A stretch of 64,000 bases of DNA from CAYWTS01 sp964461265 (GTDB taxonomy: Bacteria; Bacteroidota; Ignavibacteria; Tepidaquicellales; OLB5). The DNA is taken from positions 36,452 through 100,451 of the forward strand of contig CAYWTS010000005.1 in assembly GCA_964461265.1 (NCBI GenBank), read 5' to 3'. The translations under genes were made by a program, and so were the position numbers. This document shows, piece after piece, positions 1 to 8,606 of this stretch. Positions within the stretch are counted from its first letter, which is position 1, and the number at the start of each line of letters is the position of its first letter. Below the pieces are notes generated by a model. It ran no database searches, was not told the origin of the DNA, and saw only the letters and a program-made list of their open reading frames with translations.

Positions 1-276
1 TTTATAGCGTGCTTTGTAAGTCTCTTCTTTTTATTTCTTAGCTTTTTATGTATGCTGAAAGTAAGAGCGATGTTAAATGCTGTGTAGTTTATGTATTAAT
101 CATTACAGATAGAGTTTTTTAATGAAGCATTATAAATCAAAAATAGTTAAGTGATTGCATTTTATTTTAGAAACATAATAACAATCAAATTTGTAAATTT
201 TTTAATTCTTTATTTTATGTTTTTTTATTAATTTATTTTAATATAAATTTACTTACGAACCCAAAATTTAATAACT

Positions 277-837
277 ATGAACAATAAAATCTATCTTTCA
301 TCAATCCTGATTTTTGCTCTTTGTTTTATCGCTTTCTCGGCATTCTATTCAGACTCGGCTGATATAGCAGCATTTAAATACGTAGGTACGGATAAATGCG
401 CATCAACGTGCCATAAGGGAGAATCAAAAGGCAAACAACTTGAGATATGGCAGGATTCAAAGCACTCACAGGCTTACAAAACGCTTCAAACCCCTGAAGC
501 TGATAAAATAGCAAAAGATAAAGGTTTTACAACCGCCGCTGCTGAAACACCGCAGTGTCTTAAATGCCACGTTCTGGGAAAAGATATTGACCCTGCTGAA
601 TTTGAAGATACTTTCGATAAAACCCAGGGTGTCCAGTGTGAATCGTGCCATGGTCCCGGCTCGGAGTATAAAAAACTTACTATTATGAAGGATAAGCAGA
701 AAGCAATTGAAAATGGTTTAATAGTTCATACAGAGAAAGAAGCATTCTGCAGCGGTTGTCATAACCAGGATAGCCCAACCTTTAAATCTTTTAATTACGA
801 AGAGGCATGGGCAAAAATAAAGCATCCTAAACCGTAA
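277..837 (+). CDS. Tetraheme-type c-type cytochrome (cytochrome c554-like)
   Basis: Secreted c-type cytochrome of 186 aa. A hydrophobic signal segment covers residues 5-23. There are three canonical CXXCH heme sites (C94-H98, C121-H125, C158-H162). The first site is spaced C41-ASTC-H46, a CX3CH. The order of motifs and the EIWQDSKHSQAY segment after the first heme match the cytochrome c554-like proteins common in Ignavibacteria, which usually have CXXCH there. It opens an operon with a barrel and two larger cytochromes, so periplasmic electron transfer to them is likely (inference). The 276 bp upstream are AT-rich with no gene; I could not define a promoter or a strong ribosome site. Family is clear, substrate unknown. 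Confidence 0.85.
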   Translation: MNNKIYLSSILIFALCFIAFSAFYSDSADIAAFKYVGTDKCASTCHKGESKGKQLEIWQDSKHSQAYKTLQTPEADKIAKDKGFTTAAAETPQCLKCHVLGKDIDPAEFEDTFDKTQGVQCESCHGPGSEYKKLTIMKDKQKAIENGLIVHTEKEAFCSGCHNQDSPTFKSFNYEEAWAKIKHPKP

Positions 838-849
838 TTGTAAAAAAAT

Positions 850-2172
850 ATGAAAAAGTTAACTTTTTGCCTGCTCTCGTTTTTGATAGCAGGCTCAATC
901 TATTCTCAAACAATTAACCTGCGTTTCAGTTCTCACGTGTATTCTTGGGAAAGGTATGACAGTCTGAATACCAATGGCGATTCACCCAAAACTTTGCACA
1001 TGACTGCATATCAGAACATACTTTTGAGCGCATCTGTGAATAAGTGGTCAATTAACACACTTTTCCAGGCTGAAGAAGATGTAATTAATAAAACCGGTAA
1101 AGCAGGTACAGATAATAAAATAGAAGATGTTTTCAGGTACAGGTTTTATAATCTTTATATAAAGGGTTCAAACCTTTTTGATATATTGGATATTAAATTG
1201 GGAAGGCAGTATGTTTTTGCCGGTGTGGGGAAAGGAGGCATTGACGGCGGTTATCTTAAAATAAAAGCAGGTAAGAACAAGCAGTACCAGGCTGCTGTTT
1301 ACGGAGGTTTCCCTGTTTCTTATGATTATCAATTTAAGAAATATCCGAAGCTGAAAGAAAACTATTCTATCGGGGCGCAGTTTTCTTATTATGGTGTTAA
1401 AGGATTAGAGATTTCTGCAAGTTATACGAACCGCCACCGAAAACCTGTTTCTTATACTACAACAAGATTAGACAGCATATTTAACACGGTACCTGTTACT
1501 ATAGATGTTGATTCTCCTGCAGACCAGCTTGCGGGAATTGATATTAATTATTTATATGTTGGTAAACATTTCTTCTATGCAAAAGCGTATTATGATATGA
1601 ACCTGAAAAAACTCTATCGCGGTGAATTCAGTACAAGGCTACAGGTAACCGACCAGATAAGGGCGAATGCAGGTTATACTTACCGTGAGCCGCAGCTAAG
1701 CTATAATACACTCCTCTGGGTGTTTGAACATAAGCCTACACAGGAAATTGAAGGCGGACTGGATTACACTTTTAAAAACGGTATTGTAGTATATGCTAAG
1801 GCAGCAGGAGTATTATACCAGGATGATAATTCCTTCAGGTTTCAGGCAGGTGTTTACGGCCCGTTTTACGGTCTTACGGCAATCAGGTATATGGGATATG
1901 CGGGGGAATCAGACGGATTTACCGGTTATTATAACAGAGAATTAGTAAAGAAACTTCTGACTGTAACTTCATCGCTGAGTTTCTCGCGTTACAGGCTCGG
2001 AGATTATGATACCGATAAAGTTAATTCACTGAGTGGTATGCTTGGATTGGTTTACCGCCCGCATCCGCAGTTTTCGGTTGATGCCCAGGGACAATTTATA
2101 ACTAACCGGATTTACAAATCCGATTTCAGATTCCTTATAGGATTCAACTATTGGCTATTTAAAAAGTTTTAA
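850..2172 (+). CDS. Outer-membrane beta-barrel protein (porin-like) in cytochrome operon
   Basis: The 440 aa product starts with a clear signal peptide (MKKLTFCLLSFLIAGSIYSQ). The rest is an alternating pattern of short aromatic-rich strands and loops (for example FRYRFYNLYIKG) and ends in FNYWLFKKF, with an aromatic residue last, as in outer-membrane barrels. I do not recognise a named family. It begins 12 bp after the four-heme cytochrome and ends 11 bp before a 14-heme cytochrome. In porin-cytochrome conduits known from Geobacter, a barrel of this kind holds a periplasmic and an outer-surface cytochrome together across the outer membrane; the same role here is inference from position. Confidence 0.7.
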   Translation: MKKLTFCLLSFLIAGSIYSQTINLRFSSHVYSWERYDSLNTNGDSPKTLHMTAYQNILLSASVNKWSINTLFQAEEDVINKTGKAGTDNKIEDVFRYRFYNLYIKGSNLFDILDIKLGRQYVFAGVGKGGIDGGYLKIKAGKNKQYQAAVYGGFPVSYDYQFKKYPKLKENYSIGAQFSYYGVKGLEISASYTNRHRKPVSYTTTRLDSIFNTVPVTIDVDSPADQLAGIDINYLYVGKHFFYAKAYYDMNLKKLYRGEFSTRLQVTDQIRANAGYTYREPQLSYNTLLWVFEHKPTQEIEGGLDYTFKNGIVVYAKAAGVLYQDDNSFRFQAGVYGPFYGLTAIRYMGYAGESDGFTGYYNRELVKKLLTVTSSLSFSRYRLGDYDTDKVNSLSGMLGLVYRPHPQFSVDAQGQFITNRIYKSDFRFLIGFNYWLFKKF

Positions 2173-2183
2173 TAAATAAGATT

Positions 2184-3428
2184 ATGAATATAAAAAAGTT
2201 TTATTTATTTTTTGCTGCAGGTATTGTAATAACGGTTACTGCTTCAGCGTTTTTAGTGCGAACCGATTTTGAAAGTTCACTTAAGAATATATACAGCAAA
2301 GAACAAGTACAGGATAACAGCAGGAAAATCAAGTTCAATCATCAGCTTCATATAACTGATATTGGTGTAAAGTGTGAAGATTGCCATAAGAAGGCTCCGG
2401 CATCCAATTTGGCAAATGATAACCTTAACCCAAAAAAGGAAGATTGTTCAAGCTGTCATGATGTAAAAGACGAGAAGAATTGTAATTTCTGTCATTATGA
2501 TAATAAATATAAAAAGCTCAAAGCCAAAAACCGTGAACTGAACTTTTCGCATCAGTATCATGTGGGTATACAAAAGAAAGAATGTACAAGCTGTCATGCA
2601 GGATTGGATAAGGTAAAATATGCGAAAGAATCGGCTTCGTCATTTCCGGCTATGGATAATTGTTATAGCTGTCACAATACACAAAAAGCATCTAACGACT
2701 GCGAAGCATGCCATAGCAATACAACAAAGCTCTACCCTAAAGACCATAAACAACCGAATTTCCTGAACGAACATAAAACAGTAACAGCCACAAATTCAAG
2801 CAGTGCGCAATGTATGATGTGCCACAGCGATAACTTCTGTCAGGTGTGCCACAGTGCTCCCGGATATACGGGTAATAATACAAAAGAAAATTTCTTTGCT
2901 CCGTATTATACCAAAGAAGGCGGCTTAAGGATGGATAGAGCAGCATTACAGAAACTTTCAGCAGTGCACGATATCAATTACCGTTATAATCATGGACTTG
3001 ATGCAAACCAAAAGAGCTACGAATGCAAAACATGCCACGAACCGGCACAATTTTGCGGTTCCTGCCATAGTGATAAGGGGAATATTATTACAGGAATAAT
3101 GCCTCAAAGCCACCAGCAGCCGAATTTTATTACAATCGGTGTAAATACAGGCGGCGGGCTTCATTCGGAACTTGCTAAAAGGGATATTGAACAGTGTGTT
3201 TCGTGCCATGAAGTGGAAGGAGCCGACCCGGTCTGCGTAAGATGTCATTTTGATAACGATGGTGTAAGAGGCTCCAATCCCAGGACACATGAAGCAGGCT
3301 TCTACAAGGATGAAAAGGGTATCTGGCATGAGACGAAGGGAGCTGTATGCTATGTATGCCATACCGACTGGAACGCAAAACCAGACGGCAGAAAGGGAGT
3401 TAATTTCTGCGGCTATTGCCATAATTAA
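2184..3428 (+). CDS. Periplasmic 14-heme c-type cytochrome
   Basis: This 414 aa protein has an N-terminal signal or anchor helix (residues 5-25) and 14 CXXCH motifs, from CEDCH to CGYCH four residues from the end. Extra histidines (FNHQLH, FSHQYH, YNHG, SHQQPNF) can supply distal ligands. Heme density, about one per 28 residues, suits a wire-like multiheme protein. There is no lipobox, so I place it in the periplasm. It is third in the operon, 11 bp after the barrel gene and 17 bp before the seven-heme lipoprotein. The exact partner and redox role are not shown by sequence. Confidence 0.88.
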   Translation: MNIKKFYLFFAAGIVITVTASAFLVRTDFESSLKNIYSKEQVQDNSRKIKFNHQLHITDIGVKCEDCHKKAPASNLANDNLNPKKEDCSSCHDVKDEKNCNFCHYDNKYKKLKAKNRELNFSHQYHVGIQKKECTSCHAGLDKVKYAKESASSFPAMDNCYSCHNTQKASNDCEACHSNTTKLYPKDHKQPNFLNEHKTVTATNSSSAQCMMCHSDNFCQVCHSAPGYTGNNTKENFFAPYYTKEGGLRMDRAALQKLSAVHDINYRYNHGLDANQKSYECKTCHEPAQFCGSCHSDKGNIITGIMPQSHQQPNFITIGVNTGGGLHSELAKRDIEQCVSCHEVEGADPVCVRCHFDNDGVRGSNPRTHEAGFYKDEKGIWHETKGAVCYVCHTDWNAKPDGRKGVNFCGYCHN

Positions 3429-3445
3429 AACGAAAATTTTACGTT

Positions 3446-4312
3446 ATGAAAAAATACATAATTTTTTATTTAGGATTCACTTTAACATTGGTCAGCTTAC
3501 TGACTTATTACGGCTGCAGTGAACTGGAAAAAGACCTGGTTCAGGCACCCGCAGGGAGCAGTATTGTGCACGGCACAGGGTGGTTAGATAAATCATCTGC
3601 CAATTTCCATGGTGTTTATATTGCGAACCAGCTTAAATGGAAGCTGGATGAGTGCCGTACATGCCATGGAAGCGATTATAAAGGGGGTGCATCAGGTTCA
3701 AGCTGCATTACCTGTCATACAGGAGCTAACGGTCCGGAGTTTTGCGGTACTTGCCATGGAAACTCTGAACATGCAAACCCGCCTTTAGCATTAAACGGCG
3801 ATTCACTCAATACTAATCTGGGTGTGGGGGCACATATGAAGCATCTGGTAAGTACTAATTATTCGGCTCTTGTAAACTGCAATGAATGCCATACACCGGT
3901 CAATTCTTTTAATGACACAAATCATATCGGTACCAATGCTAACGGTATTGCAGAGATTAATTTTGGACCAATTGCAAGAACTATATTAGGAGGCATTACA
4001 CCAAACCCGGTGTGGGACAGGAATACTGCAAGTTGTTCAAGTGTTTACTGCCATGGGAAATTCAAAGACGGCAACCAGAATAATACGGTAACATTCACGT
4101 CACCCGGTTCGGTTGTGTGCGGCTCATGCCACGGTGACCCTGCTACAGGTAACCCGACTCCCAGAACGAATGGAGTTTTCACTCCACCGCATTATAGCTT
4201 TTATACTGTTAATACTTGCTATTTTTGCCATGGAACTGTAATTAACCAACAAGGACAGATAATAGATTCGTCAAAACATGTTAATGGAGTTGTGAACGGA
4301 AATTCACAATAA
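3446..4312 (+). CDS. Seven-heme cytochrome lipoprotein with a CX4CH site
   Basis: The 288 aa product has a hydrophobic leader ending at a Cys (TYYGC, about residue 24), a weak lipobox that suggests a lipoprotein. It has six CXXCH motifs (CRTCH, CITCH, CGTCH, CNECH, CGSCH, CYFCH) and one CX4CH site (CSSVYCH). The mixed CX2CH/CX4CH pattern is typical of Geobacter-type outer-surface cytochromes. As last gene of the operon it is the best candidate for the surface-exposed end of a porin-cytochrome conduit (inference). A MITE-like repeat lies just downstream, between this gene and convergent ccmF. Confidence 0.82.
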   Translation: MKKYIIFYLGFTLTLVSLLTYYGCSELEKDLVQAPAGSSIVHGTGWLDKSSANFHGVYIANQLKWKLDECRTCHGSDYKGGASGSSCITCHTGANGPEFCGTCHGNSEHANPPLALNGDSLNTNLGVGAHMKHLVSTNYSALVNCNECHTPVNSFNDTNHIGTNANGIAEINFGPIARTILGGITPNPVWDRNTASCSSVYCHGKFKDGNQNNTVTFTSPGSVVCGSCHGDPATGNPTPRTNGVFTPPHYSFYTVNTCYFCHGTVINQQGQIIDSSKHVNGVVNGNSQ

Positions 4313-4338
4313 TTTTAAATATATTGGAAGTTTAAAGG

Positions 4339-4465
4339 GGGCTATCTCAAAAGGCAATTTTCTTGCTAAAAAACTGTAACCGCAACTTTCATAGTTGCGA
4401 TTATGCAAGAAAATTGCAACGCAGATATAAAGGCTACGGATACAAAAACACTTTTGAGACAGCCC
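4339..4465. mobile_element. MITE-like palindromic element, copy 1
   Basis: A 127 bp element with 15 bp terminal inverted repeats: GGGCTATCTCAAAAG at 4339-4353 and CTTTTGAGACAGCCC at 4451-4465, one mismatch. Inside, GCAATTTTCTTGC (4354-4366) pairs with GCAAGAAAATTGC (4405-4417) around a third hairpin (CGCAACT / AGTTGCG). It encodes no protein. Related copies lie at 22031-22141 and 36037-36186 in the opposite orientation. Ends of the GGGCTGTCTCAAAA type resemble insertion-sequence termini, so a non-autonomous transposon is likely. It lies between two convergent genes. Confidence 0.75.
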
Positions 4466-4519
4466 TTTTGCTTGTTAATTCGTTTTTCTAGTACCCAAAC
4501 TCTGTTTAATAATGTGATA

Positions 4520-6916
4520 TCAGGTATTCTGTTTCTGCTTATGCGTTTTTGGCTTACCGTTTGTCGATTCAGCTGATTTGCTATTGTTACTAGAATTCTG
4601 AAATTTCCTGTTCTCATTCTTTACGCTGCGGTAACGGTTAACAAGCGAGAAGAAAAATCCAAGAACCATAACAATTGTTCCTGCCCACACAAGTTTTATA
4701 AATGGTTTTATGCTTGCCGTTACAACAAGGGTTTCTGGAGTATCATGCGTGTGCGGTGCAGTCTGGTCAACAACTGCAAGAGAAATTGCAGATTCATTTT
4801 GCACCGAAATATTAGTCAGGTAAAAAACAATATCAGAATAACCTGTTAAAGTAACGGGAATATTTTCAGTGCCTTCCTGTGAAAATTTCTGCTGTGCAAT
4901 TACTTTTTCCGTTTTGCCTTTATAAGTAACCTCAAGCTCAGCGCCCATTATGCTTATTTTACCCTGCTGCATTTCATCGCGATTGAACTGCGAGCGGTCG
5001 AAATCTATGAATTTAATCTTCATTCCCTTGAAATCGACAGTTTCACCTTGTTTTATGTTTGTAATGTCCTGCTCCGAAAACTGCTGAGGTGTTTCAAAAT
5101 TCATAGGTGAGATGTAAAAATCTTTTACTAACAATGGGAACCACAGATGTCCGATATCCGGCTCTTTCATTATACCCTGGGAGTACTCGCTGTAATACAT
5201 AATGGGCTGAAGCAGGAATGCTTTAGGTTCCATAGGAAGCGGTCTGCCTTCATTTTCTACTACTATATTGAAATGGTATTGCTCCTCGATGCCGTTGACT
5301 CCTGTTCCCGGTATTAGTGTGGCTCCGGTATACGTGAATTTATAGCCCATAGCACTTTTAGGCTGTTCAAGAGGCAGTGATATATTTTCCTCTTTCGAGT
5401 ATTTTGAAGAGGCAATTATACCTAGAAACAAAAGCATTAAACCCATATGGGCAACATATGCTCCAGCCTTAGCTTTGTTCTTAAAAAATATCTGGTATGC
5501 TATCTGAGCATTGACGAAGAATGAAAAAAAGCTTGATGCAGCAAACAATGCCATCAGGAAATCTCTTACACCTGCTATAACAAGTATAATTGTAATTCCG
5601 GCTGTTACTCCAAGCGGTAAGTACATACTCTTTAGAAATTGTTTTTCTTCCGAGTGTTTCCACCTTAACAGAATGCTGAAACCGTTAATTAATCCGATTA
5701 AAATTGCCAGCGGCAGGTTCATTCTGTTGTAAAAATCAGGTTCTACAGTTCCTTTTGCAATTATAGGCCAGCTTGTTCCTACTGCAATTACCAGCGCCAC
5801 TGCACTTAAAGTTACTGCACCAATAAAGAGGGCAGTTTCTCGGCTTAAAAGTTCGGTCTGTTCCTGCTTTTGTGTTTTCAGATGTTTTAGTCTGAACAGT
5901 ATTAAGCCAATACCACCTGCACCGAATAATGACAGAAACACGATTAAAAATAAATAAACTTCCTGTCCGGGTTCTGCAAATGAGTGGACTGATGCATCAC
6001 CGAGTACACCGCTTCGGGTAAGGAAAGTAGAATATAATACCAGTACATAAGCCAAAATGCAAAGTAAAAGCGAAGTTTTTTTAAATTTACCTGATTTCTG
6101 CTCGATCAGCATAGTGTGAATTCCCGCAACAATAACTATCCACGGCACTAATGATGAATTTTCAACAGGGTCCCAGCCCCAGTAACCGCCCCATCCAAGC
6201 ACACCGTATGCCCAGTATCCGCCAAGCATAATTCCGAGTCCAAGTATCATTCCGCCAAATAATGTCCATGGCATTGCAAGCTTAATCCAGCGGTCATACC
6301 GGTTTTTCATCAATGCAGCAATAGCAAATGCAAAAGGTATAGATAGCGATGTGAATCCTGCGAATAGTATCGGCGGGTGAATAGCCATCCAGAAATTCTG
6401 GAGCAGGGGATTTAAACCTCTGCCGTCTTCGGGTATATAGCCGGGCTGAACATCTTTCGGGAACGACTCCCAAACGTATAAATAGGGTGATTTGACAATT
6501 AAAATAAAAAGAATAAATGCCATTAATAACGAGTAAGTACCCATAACGGGTGATTCTAATTTTTCATCACTGAATTGGTCTTTTGATATTAAGTACGGCA
6601 TTAAAAAAATGCCGAGTACAGCCATAAAGAATGCCCAAAGGTGAAAACTCCCTTCCTGTCCGGCATAAAAAGTTGAATACAGCAGATGCCATGGCAGGCT
6701 TCGTGAACTGTAGTTCCATACATAAGTATACTGAAACTGATGAGTGAGTATTAGATATAACAGGTATGCTGTTGAGGATATTGTTGCTATAATTGCAACG
6801 TGAAACAGGAAACGGCCTTTTTTTAAATTTTTCTGTTTACCTTTGAAACCTGTGAAAAAAGCAACGCTTGAAAGCAGTGCTGTCAGAAAAGCAATGAAAA
6901 TTAAGAATTGACCCAT
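4520..6916 (-). CDS. ccmF: Cytochrome c-type biogenesis protein CcmF (heme lyase subunit)
   Basis: Polytopic membrane protein of 798 aa, longer than the roughly 650 aa of the E. coli protein. The heme-handling WWD motif (WGGYWGWDPVENSS) lies near residues 242-255, with a conserved histidine in AIHPP at about 180. Many membrane helices are followed by a large non-membrane domain around residues 500-740, then a last helix. CcmF takes heme from CcmE and attaches it to apocytochrome cysteines on the outer side of the inner membrane. It is third in ccmD-ccmE-ccmF, 10 bp after ccmE, and convergent with the multiheme cytochrome operon whose products need it. Confidence 0.92.
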   Translation of the reverse strand: MGQFLIFIAFLTALLSSVAFFTGFKGKQKNLKKGRFLFHVAIIATISSTAYLLYLILTHQFQYTYVWNYSSRSLPWHLLYSTFYAGQEGSFHLWAFFMAVLGIFLMPYLISKDQFSDEKLESPVMGTYSLLMAFILFILIVKSPYLYVWESFPKDVQPGYIPEDGRGLNPLLQNFWMAIHPPILFAGFTSLSIPFAFAIAALMKNRYDRWIKLAMPWTLFGGMILGLGIMLGGYWAYGVLGWGGYWGWDPVENSSLVPWIVIVAGIHTMLIEQKSGKFKKTSLLLCILAYVLVLYSTFLTRSGVLGDASVHSFAEPGQEVYLFLIVFLSLFGAGGIGLILFRLKHLKTQKQEQTELLSRETALFIGAVTLSAVALVIAVGTSWPIIAKGTVEPDFYNRMNLPLAILIGLINGFSILLRWKHSEEKQFLKSMYLPLGVTAGITIILVIAGVRDFLMALFAASSFFSFFVNAQIAYQIFFKNKAKAGAYVAHMGLMLLFLGIIASSKYSKEENISLPLEQPKSAMGYKFTYTGATLIPGTGVNGIEEQYHFNIVVENEGRPLPMEPKAFLLQPIMYYSEYSQGIMKEPDIGHLWFPLLVKDFYISPMNFETPQQFSEQDITNIKQGETVDFKGMKIKFIDFDRSQFNRDEMQQGKISIMGAELEVTYKGKTEKVIAQQKFSQEGTENIPVTLTGYSDIVFYLTNISVQNESAISLAVVDQTAPHTHDTPETLVVTASIKPFIKLVWAGTIVMVLGFFFSLVNRYRSVKNENRKFQNSSNNSKSAESTNGKPKTHKQKQNT

Positions 6917-6926
6917 ATATGTTGTA

Positions 6927-7319
6927 TTAAATTCCCGATTTCTTTACATCTTCACCCTGTCCCTCGTATTTAGATGGACATTTAGTGAGAACTTCTTTAG
7001 CATAAAAATGTCCGTCTTTCACTTTTCCTTTGGCAACTACATTCTCAGCCATTTCGAAATTGTTTGGCTTCGAGCCTTCGAGGACAACTTTCATTTCAGT
7101 GTTGTTTTCGTCTTTCATGTAGAATGTAAATGTATTCGAAGAAGCGTCGTATTTGGATTCTTTTTCCTTTATCCACGAACCTTTAACCTGACAGGTTTTG
7201 TGGTTTTGCATAGCTGCCTGGAAGTTTGAATACTCTATCTTGCTGTCCATAAATGCTAGAAATCCTACTACAACAAAAATTACAATAATTATTAAACCTA
7301 TTATTAATCTTTTATTCAT
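6927..7319 (-). CDS. ccmE: Cytochrome c maturation protein CcmE, CxxxY type
   Basis: Heme chaperone of 130 aa with one N-terminal membrane anchor (residues 4-23) and an OB-fold body (VKGSWIKE, TFTFYMKDE, VVLEGSKP, VVAKGKV). In the classical protein a histidine in HxxxY binds heme covalently. Here the site is C114-PSK-Y118, the CxxxY form described in Desulfovibrio and archaea. CcmE receives heme from the CcmABCD complex and passes it to CcmF, encoded next. ccmD precedes it by 7 bp. The ccmA, B, C, G and H genes are not in the window. Confidence 0.88.
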   Translation of the reverse strand: MNKRLIIGLIIIVIFVVVGFLAFMDSKIEYSNFQAAMQNHKTCQVKGSWIKEKESKYDASSNTFTFYMKDENNTEMKVVLEGSKPNNFEMAENVVAKGKVKDGHFYAKEVLTKCPSKYEGQGEDVKKSGI

Positions 7320-7326
7320 ATTTTAT

Positions 7327-7461
7327 TTAATTTTCCTTTTGTTTAGTTAGTTTGTTAATGCTTTTATTAATACTTCTGCTGTATAAAAATAATCCAAGCC
7401 ATATAATACTTGAAATTATTAATACAACGTAATATGAATTATTTTCTAAGAAAGTGTACAT
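7327..7461 (-). CDS. ccmD: CcmD-like small membrane protein
   Basis: A 44-codon gene on the minus strand, ATG at 7459-7461 and TAA at 7327-7329. The product starts MYTFLENNSYYVVLIISS, continues with a single hydrophobic helix ending in LGLFLYSRS, and finishes with a Lys/Asn-rich tail. This is the usual shape of CcmD, which releases heme-loaded CcmE from the CcmABC complex. Its place directly before ccmE and ccmF supports the call. Proteins this small have little family signal, so topology and context carry the assignment. Confidence 0.75.
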   Translation of the reverse strand: MYTFLENNSYYVVLIISSIIWLGLFLYSRSINKSINKLTKQKEN

Positions 7462-7474
7462 GATTTGCAAAATG

Positions 7475-7693
7475 TTAAATATTTTTTAAAAGTTCATCTG
7501 AACTGATTCTTGCCTGCCTTAAAATTAATTTCATTATCTCAGGTCTTAAATCTTTATTGTGCATTGGCAAGGTTACTCTTAAGTTTCCTTTACGTAGTTG
7601 TAAATGACTACCTTTACTTCTGGTTTCAATAAATCCTAATCACTTTAAAGCTTTGAGAATTTCTTTAGGTTTCAGAATGGGTATCTTAGACAT
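7475..7693 (-). pseudogene. hicA: hicA toxin gene broken by an in-frame TGA
   Basis: The reading frame from ATG (7691-7693) to TAA (7475-7477) gives a HicA/YcfA-type mRNA interferase of 72 codons: MSKIPILKPKEILKALK, stop, then LGFIETRSKGSHLQLRKG and MHNKDLRPEIMKLILRQA. The catalytic His in GSH is intact. The only lesion is TGA at 7640-7642 (codon 18), where TGG or a similar codon is expected. TGA is an ordinary stop elsewhere in this window, so recoding is unlikely. The start overlaps the end of hicB by 8 bp. Either a point mutation inactivated the toxin or this is a sequencing error. Confidence 0.8.
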
Positions 7694-7970
7694 AAATGTT
7701 CAAGTCAATGCGAATTTTCATGTTAAATCTTTCAATAATATCCTTTGACCGTGTGAATAACGGATTTTCATCATTTGGTATTGGTCTAAGTATAGGAATA
7801 TTACTTTCAATAGAATCTTCTAGGTATAGTTCAACAGCTTCCTTAAGATTTGCTTTTGCTTCCTCTACGGTATCAGCGTCACTACCCACGTCTATATCAA
7901 GGCAAATAGCAGAATATCCGTCTTTCTCTTTAACTATGATACATTCAAAATTAAAATTATAATTATCCAT
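7686..7970 (-). CDS. hicB: HicB-family antitoxin
   Basis: Product of 94 aa. The partial RNase-H-like HicB fold is visible: FECIIVKEKDGYSAICLDID, then GSDADTVEEAKANLKEAVELYLED. I chose the ATG at 7968-7970; a longer frame upstream would only read through the end of the lipoprotein gene. The C-terminus (about residues 62-94) is short and I see no certain DNA-binding domain. HicB proteins neutralise HicA and often repress their own operon. The gene precedes and overlaps the broken hicA, so it would now be an orphan antitoxin. Confidence 0.82.
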   Translation of the reverse strand: MDNYNFNFECIIVKEKDGYSAICLDIDVGSDADTVEEAKANLKEAVELYLEDSIESNIPILRPIPNDENPLFTRSKDIIERFNMKIRIDLNIYV

Positions 7971-7974
7971 TTTA

Positions 7975-8454
7975 TTATTCCGGAATTTGCATTCCCATTG
8001 ATTTATAAATTTCCTCAATCTGGGTCTTGTTTTGTTTAGCTTCGTCGTTATTAGGGTCAAGCTCAAGAACTCTTCGGTATCTCTTCAAAGCGGGTCTGTA
8101 TTTTTTCTTTGGTGAAAGGTTTGCCTCGAACATAAGGTAGTTTGCTGCTGCCATCTGTTTTTCGATGCAGACTTTTTTATCGGCATCCGATTTTGTTTTT
8201 TGGTATTTTGCATCAGCATCATCTGCTTCCTTTACCATTTGTTCTGCTTTCGTGTCACCTTTTACAGTATCATCCTGCATTGTTGAGTGGGGGTCCTGCT
8301 GAGAAAGGTTGCGGTGAATGGAATCATCCGGCATCTGCTGCTGATTCATAGGCATTTGTTTATTCAGCATTTCCTTGGGTACTTCTTTAGTACATGAAAT
8401 AAAAAATAATACCGCTGTAAATACCGATAAAAATGTTAATGTTTTCTTATACAT
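7975..8454 (-). CDS. Lipoprotein with a C-terminal TPR-like segment
   Basis: The 159 aa product has a signal peptide ending at FFISC, a lipobox-like site. Next come a polar Met/Gln/Asp-rich linker (residues 28-75), an Ala/Lys-rich helical stretch, and one TPR-like helix pair (YRPALKRYRRVLELDPNNDEAKQNK, positions 117-141). TPR units bind partner proteins; the partner here is unknown. It ends 4 bp before the chosen hicB start and could share its transcript. I do not recognise a named family. Confidence 0.7.
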   Translation of the reverse strand: MYKKTLTFLSVFTAVLFFISCTKEVPKEMLNKQMPMNQQQMPDDSIHRNLSQQDPHSTMQDDTVKGDTKAEQMVKEADDADAKYQKTKSDADKKVCIEKQMAAANYLMFEANLSPKKKYRPALKRYRRVLELDPNNDEAKQNKTQIEEIYKSMGMQIPE

Positions 8455-8606
8455 ATTATATATACTAATAGATTAATAGCAATAATAATTCCAAAAAAAG
8501 TGCATAATACAATGTATTTTTGCACTTTTTTATAACTTGTGTCCTGATAGTCTACAAAATTATGGTTAATTACTCTACAATCAAAATGTGTCTTTATATT
8601 ATAAAA

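Noticed and set aside
2958..3422. Open frame of 154 codons on the minus strand
   Set aside because: It lies fully opposite the 14-heme cytochrome gene, whose CXXCH motifs prove the plus-strand frame; its sequence is low-quality and Cys/Tyr-rich by antisense reading.
7640..7642. TGA in hicA read as an amino acid (recoding)
   Set aside because: TGA ends normal genes in this window, for example rsmD and the haloperoxidase-like gene, and no selenocysteine context is apparent.
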